Assembly (NCBI RefSeq): GCF_016862375.1
Contig: NZ_BOMV01000038.1
Coordinates: forward strand, 1-53,670
DNA length: 53,670 bases
DNA from: Paractinoplanes rishiriensis
GTDB lineage: Bacteria > Actinomycetota > Actinomycetes > Mycobacteriales > Micromonosporaceae
Direction of reading: 5' to 3'
A program made the position numbers and the translations under genes. The notes under the pieces are model-generated. The model was not told the origin of the DNA and did no database searches. It saw only the letters and a list, made by a program, of their open reading frames with translations. How positions within the stretch are numbered: the stretch's first letter is position 1; each line of letters opens with the position of its first letter. This document shows positions 50,771 to 53,670 of this stretch, piece by piece.

Positions 50771-51559
50771 ATGGCGGGGCTGAACGCACGGATCGGCAAA
50801 GCGGCGGCTACCGGTCTGCTCGCCGCCGGAGTGGGCGGGTTTGCGCTGCTGGCCGGCGAGGTCCTGGCCGCCAAGGCCCGGCGCTATGCGAAACCGACCA
50901 TGGGCCTGGCACTGCGCACCTCGATGGGCAAGGTCTCGGCGCCGTCGCTGCGCCTCGTGCTGCTCGGCGACTCGGCCGCGATCGGTGTCGGCGTGGAATG
51001 GCTGGCCGAGACGGTCGGCGGTCAGCTGGCCCGGCTGCTGGCCGAGGGCACCACCGACACCGGCGAGCGGCACGTGCTGCTCTCCAGCGTGGGCGTGGCC
51101 GGTTCGCGCTCGTCCGACCTGGCTACCCAGGTGGCCCGGGCGCTGCTCGGCGACAAGCCGGACGTGGCCGTGGTGCTGATCGGCGCGCACGACGCGACCA
51201 GCCTGCGCAGCCCCGAGGAGTCCGCCGAGCTGCTCGGCCAGGCGGTCCGCCGGCTCCGCGGCGCCGGCGTCCGGGTGGTCGTCGGCACCTGCCCCGACCT
51301 GGGCGCGCTGCGGGCCATCGCGCCGCCGCTGCGCCAGGTGGCCGGCATGCTCGGCCGCCGGATGGCCCGGGCGCAGGCCAAGGCGGTGCTGGCGGCCGGC
51401 GGCGCGGTCGTCGACCTGGGCGAGGAGACCGGCGGCGTGTTCCGGGCCGACGCCGGGACGCTCTGCTACGACGGCTTCCACCCGTCCGCCGACGGATATC
51501 GGGTCTGGGCGCACGCTTTGTACCCCGCGGTGGCAAAGGCCGCGATGACCGGCGTGTGA
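50771..51559 (+). CDS. SGNH/GDSL hydrolase, second copy with altered block III
   Basis: 262 residues. Hydrophobic N-terminal helix (about 11-34). Blocks: V-L-L-G-D-S-A-A-I-G-V-G with Ser68, S-S-V-G-V-A-G-S, and D-G-F-H-P-S-A-D-G. Block III, normally G-x-N-D, reads G-A-H-D (138-141), so the oxyanion-hole Asn is His; activity may be changed or lost. Similarity to the gene just upstream suggests tandem duplication. M. tuberculosis has one such protein next to fadA3. ATG at 50771 with AGGGAGG upstream. Confidence 0.87.
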   Translation: MAGLNARIGKAAATGLLAAGVGGFALLAGEVLAAKARRYAKPTMGLALRTSMGKVSAPSLRLVLLGDSAAIGVGVEWLAETVGGQLARLLAEGTTDTGERHVLLSSVGVAGSRSSDLATQVARALLGDKPDVAVVLIGAHDATSLRSPEESAELLGQAVRRLRGAGVRVVVGTCPDLGALRAIAPPLRQVAGMLGRRMARAQAKAVLAAGGAVVDLGEETGGVFRADAGTLCYDGFHPSADGYRVWAHALYPAVAKAAMTGV

Positions 51560-51606
51560 CCAATCTGCACTACCGGGCGATGTTACTCACCAGTTAACGT
51601 TGGGCC

Positions 51607-52851
51607 ATGCCCGAAGCAGTCATCGTCGCCACCGCGCGCTCCCCGATCGGCCGGGCCGTGAAGGGATCGCTTCGGGACCTGCGTCCCGATGACCTCGCCA
51701 CCACCATCGTCGACGCGGCGCTCGCCAAGGTGCCGCAGCTGGACCGCACCCTCATCGAGGACCTCTACCTGGGCTGCGGGCTGCCCGGCGGCGAGCAGGG
51801 CTTCAACATGGCCCGCGTGGTCGCCACCAAGCTGGGCCTGGACGGCCTGCCCGGCGCCACCGTGACGCGCTACTGCTCGTCCTCGCTGCAGACCACCCGG
51901 ATGGCGTTCCACGCGATCAAAGCCGGCGAGGGCGACATCTTCGTCTCGGCCGGCGTCGAAACCGTGTCCCGCTTCGCCCGGGGCAGCTCCGACGGCCTCC
52001 CGCCGGAGGCCGCCGCGCTGGTCGGCGGCGGCTGGGACAACCCGTACTTCGCCGAGGCCCGGGCCCGCACGGCGTCGTACGCGCAGGGTGGCCAGGTGTG
52101 GCACGACCCGCGCGAGGACGGCGCGGTGCCGGATGTCTACATCGCGATGGGCCAGACCGCGGAGAACTTGGCCCAGCTCAAGGGCATCTCCCGCGAGGAG
52201 ATGGACGAGTTCGGCGTACGCAGTCAAAACCTCGCGGAAAAGGCGATAGCGGACGGCTTCTGGGAACGCGAGATCACGCCGGTCACGCTGCCCGACGGCT
52301 CCGTGGTCTCGAAGGACGACGGCCCCCGAGCCGGCGTGAGCCTGGAGGCGGTGTCCACCCTCAAGCCGGTGTTCCGCCCCGACGGCCGGGTCACGGCCGG
52401 CAACTGCTGCCCGCTCAACGACGGCGCCGCCGCGGTGGTCATCATGAGCGACACCAAGGCGAGAGAGCTGGGCGTCACCCCCCTGGCCCGGATCGTCGCA
52501 ACGGGCGTCACCGCGCTCTCCCCCGAGATCATGGGCCTGGGCCCGGTCGAGGCCTCCAAGCAGGCCCTGCGCCGAGCCGGCATGACCATCGACGACGTCG
52601 ACCTGGTCGAGATCAACGAGGCCTTCGCGGCCCAGGTGATCCCCAGCTACCAGGACCTGAACATCCCGCTCGACAAGCTGAACGTGAACGGCGGCGCCAT
52701 CGCCATAGGCCACCCGTTCGGCATGACCGGCGCCCGCATCACCGGCACCCTGCTCAACTCCCTCCACTGGCACGACAAATCCATCGGCCTGGAAACCATG
52801 TGCGTAGGCGGCGGCCAGGGCATGGCCCTGATCCTGGAACGCCTGAGCTGA
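51607..52851 (+). CDS. fadA: Acetyl-CoA C-acyltransferase (thiolase)
   Basis: 414 residues. Cleaves or forms 3-ketoacyl-CoA in beta-oxidation. Nucleophile Cys90 in T-R-Y-C-S-S-S-L; N-V-N-G-G-A-I-A-I-G-H-P with the catalytic His; C-V-G-G-G-Q-G-M-A with the second Cys. Position beside the SGNH hydrolases and cbs corresponds to fadA3 in M. tuberculosis. Ends in a strong terminator. Confidence 0.93.
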   Translation: MPEAVIVATARSPIGRAVKGSLRDLRPDDLATTIVDAALAKVPQLDRTLIEDLYLGCGLPGGEQGFNMARVVATKLGLDGLPGATVTRYCSSSLQTTRMAFHAIKAGEGDIFVSAGVETVSRFARGSSDGLPPEAAALVGGGWDNPYFAEARARTASYAQGGQVWHDPREDGAVPDVYIAMGQTAENLAQLKGISREEMDEFGVRSQNLAEKAIADGFWEREITPVTLPDGSVVSKDDGPRAGVSLEAVSTLKPVFRPDGRVTAGNCCPLNDGAAAVVIMSDTKARELGVTPLARIVATGVTALSPEIMGLGPVEASKQALRRAGMTIDDVDLVEINEAFAAQVIPSYQDLNIPLDKLNVNGGAIAIGHPFGMTGARITGTLLNSLHWHDKSIGLETMCVGGGQGMALILERLS

Positions 52852-52871
52852 TCGCCCAGCCCACCCCACTT

Positions 52872-52915
52872 CCGCCGGGTTCGGCCTGCCAGGAGCGGCC
52901 GAGCTCGGCGGTTTT
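52872..52915 (+). terminator. Rho-independent terminator after the thiolase
   Basis: CCGCCGGGTTCGGCC pairs with GGCCGAGCTCGGCGG (13 of 15 Watson-Crick positions) around a 10-nt loop and is followed by TTTT. It lies 20 bp after the stop codon. Confidence 0.85.
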
Positions 52916-53480
52916 CATTCCCACCAGCACGGCCGCCGCGGCACTGGGCACCCCACCGACCCGGCGGCCGTCCACCCACGCGGCCACCCCAGCTGTCGGG
53001 CACCCCATCCCGCCAGCCGCGCCCCACAGATCTTGACGCCGACCCCGGCGCTCGTCCCCGCCGTCGTCTGGCGGTGGTAGCTCCGAGTCGCGATCTTGAA
53101 GAGTTGGTGTTCGGCCGAACTCCGGTCGAACAGAAACTCGCCGGATCTATCGATGGCGCGCCACTATGAGGTAATTCGCAGCTTTTGCTCCGGTGGGTTT
53201 CCCGGCGGGTGGAATGATCGTCCGCATTCCAGGACAGGCCCACAATGTGGCCAGCGGATCCCGGCATGCGGTAGCGGTGCCCGGCGGCGGGAGAAGAGGC
53301 GCGCCGCTCGTGGAGTGCGCCCGCAGCGATCACCACGCATAACCCACGCAAACGGACAATGGCGATAGTCGAGATGACCGACGACCGTAGATCACCAAGA
53401 TCCGGCCCTGCCTGCCCGCCAGTGTCCGGTTAAGCATCATTTATCGGATATGTTCCAACGGCTGCCGCACCAGCACCGCC
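52916..53480. other. Non-coding or unassigned sequence
   Basis: No frame on either strand has a good start site plus a recognisable domain. A few stretches resemble broken coding sequence but give no family. The region leads into the terminal repeats. Confidence 0.4.
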
Positions 53481-53670
53481 ATCGGCGGCCCCAGCGGCCC
53501 GGCGGCCCCAGCGGCCCGGCGGCCCAGCGGCCCGGCGGCCCAGCGCCCAGCGGCGCGGCGGCAGCCCAGCGGCCCGGCGGCAGCCCAGCGGCCCAGCGGC
53601 GGCCCAGCGGCCCAGCGGCGGCCCAGCGGCCCGGCGGCAGCCCAGCGGCCCGGCGGCAGCCCAGCGGCCC
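53481..53670. repeat. GC-rich tandem repeats, 19-bp period at the window end
   Basis: From 53565 to the end there are five full 19-bp units and a partial, based on CCCAGCGGCCCGGCGGCAG with a variant ending CAGCGGCGG. The preceding 80 bp hold shorter, irregular versions (16-17 bp). The 19-bp period is not a multiple of three, so it is unlikely to be coding. It continues past the edge. Confidence 0.8.

Noticed and set aside
52647..53351. 234-codon minus-strand frame running into the thiolase 3' end
   Set aside because: No ribosome-binding site, no domain, crosses the thiolase terminator; treated as chance.
53096..53368. 90-codon plus-strand frame near the right end
   Set aside because: Arg-rich composition, no start signal, no recognisable family.

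Overview
The window is high-GC DNA from an actinomycete, most likely a member of the Micromonosporaceae (Actinoplanes-like). I infer this from the many GTG/TTG starts, mycothiol metabolism (mca, a mycoredoxin-like protein), DUF397 and DUF6082 proteins, the PF04672-type methyltransferase, an SCO7613-like giant membrane protein and an ESX-type secreted toxin cluster. No tRNA, rRNA, CRISPR array or insertion sequence was seen. Gene order agrees, from memory, with two conserved Mycobacterium tuberculosis neighbourhoods: TIGR03089 / manB / fadE25 / purE / purK (Rv3264c-Rv3276c) on the left, and fadA3 / SGNH hydrolase / cbs / metB / greA / DUF4307 / mca / small membrane protein / YyaL (Rv1074c-Rv1084) on the right.

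Layout. 1-2019 (-): the start of a 4-TM protein with a very long repetitive cytoplasmic tail, cut by the window edge. 2.3-6.3 kb: acetoacetyl-CoA synthetase, DUF397, DUF6082, TIGR03089. 6.5-9.7 kb: a GT4 glycosyltransferase, mannose-1-phosphate guanylyltransferase and lexA with its own SOS box and a strange repeat linker. 9.8-12.4 kb: SAM methyltransferase and a GGDEF-EAL protein. 12.4-16.7 kb: an accessory island with (a) an ESX-associated YbaB / EspC-like / WXG cassette followed by a decayed CdiA-C-type toxin and SitI3-like immunity remnant, and, convergent to it, (b) a two-gene operon coding for a trypsin-TIR-MbcA/ParS-like fusion protein and a RES-domain toxin. 16.7-29.5 kb: fadE25-like dehydrogenase, ugd, the 1698-aa membrane protein, then the yyaL-purK-purE-glutaredoxin operon. 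29.7-39.9 kb: a membrane GGDEF-EAL protein, mca operon, DUF4307, greA, threonine dehydratase, amidase, cystathionine gamma-synthase, HIT protein, msrA. 40.0-41.3 kb: a frameshifted AlbA/Schlafen-type pseudogene. 41.4-46.1 kb: small hypotheticals, a CYTH-CHAD protein and PPK2 (a polyphosphate pair), a structured leader RNA with a 12-codon leader ORF, RNase Z and a GNAT acetyltransferase. 46.4-52.9 kb: small Cys protein, HtrA-like protease, cystathionine beta-synthase, YkvA-like protein, two SGNH hydrolases and a thiolase ending in a strong terminator. 52.9-53.67 kb: non-coding, ending in 19-bp GC-rich tandem repeats.

The most unusual locus is the 14638-16652 operon. A RES toxin (family activity: NAD+ phosphorolysis) sits directly behind a gene whose C-terminus resembles the toxin-binding domain of the MbcA/ParS antitoxins. 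Here that domain is carried not on an Xre DNA-binding protein but on a trypsin-like protease fused to a TIR domain (family activity: NAD+ hydrolysis or signalling). This looks like a protease-sensed or protease-released, two-effector NAD+-depletion system. The second is the membrane protein at the left edge, whose tail carries eleven regularly spaced E-[SR]-T-Q-V-[VI]-R-L-P-like units that match the acceptor-site preference of actinobacterial PknB-type Ser/Thr kinases.
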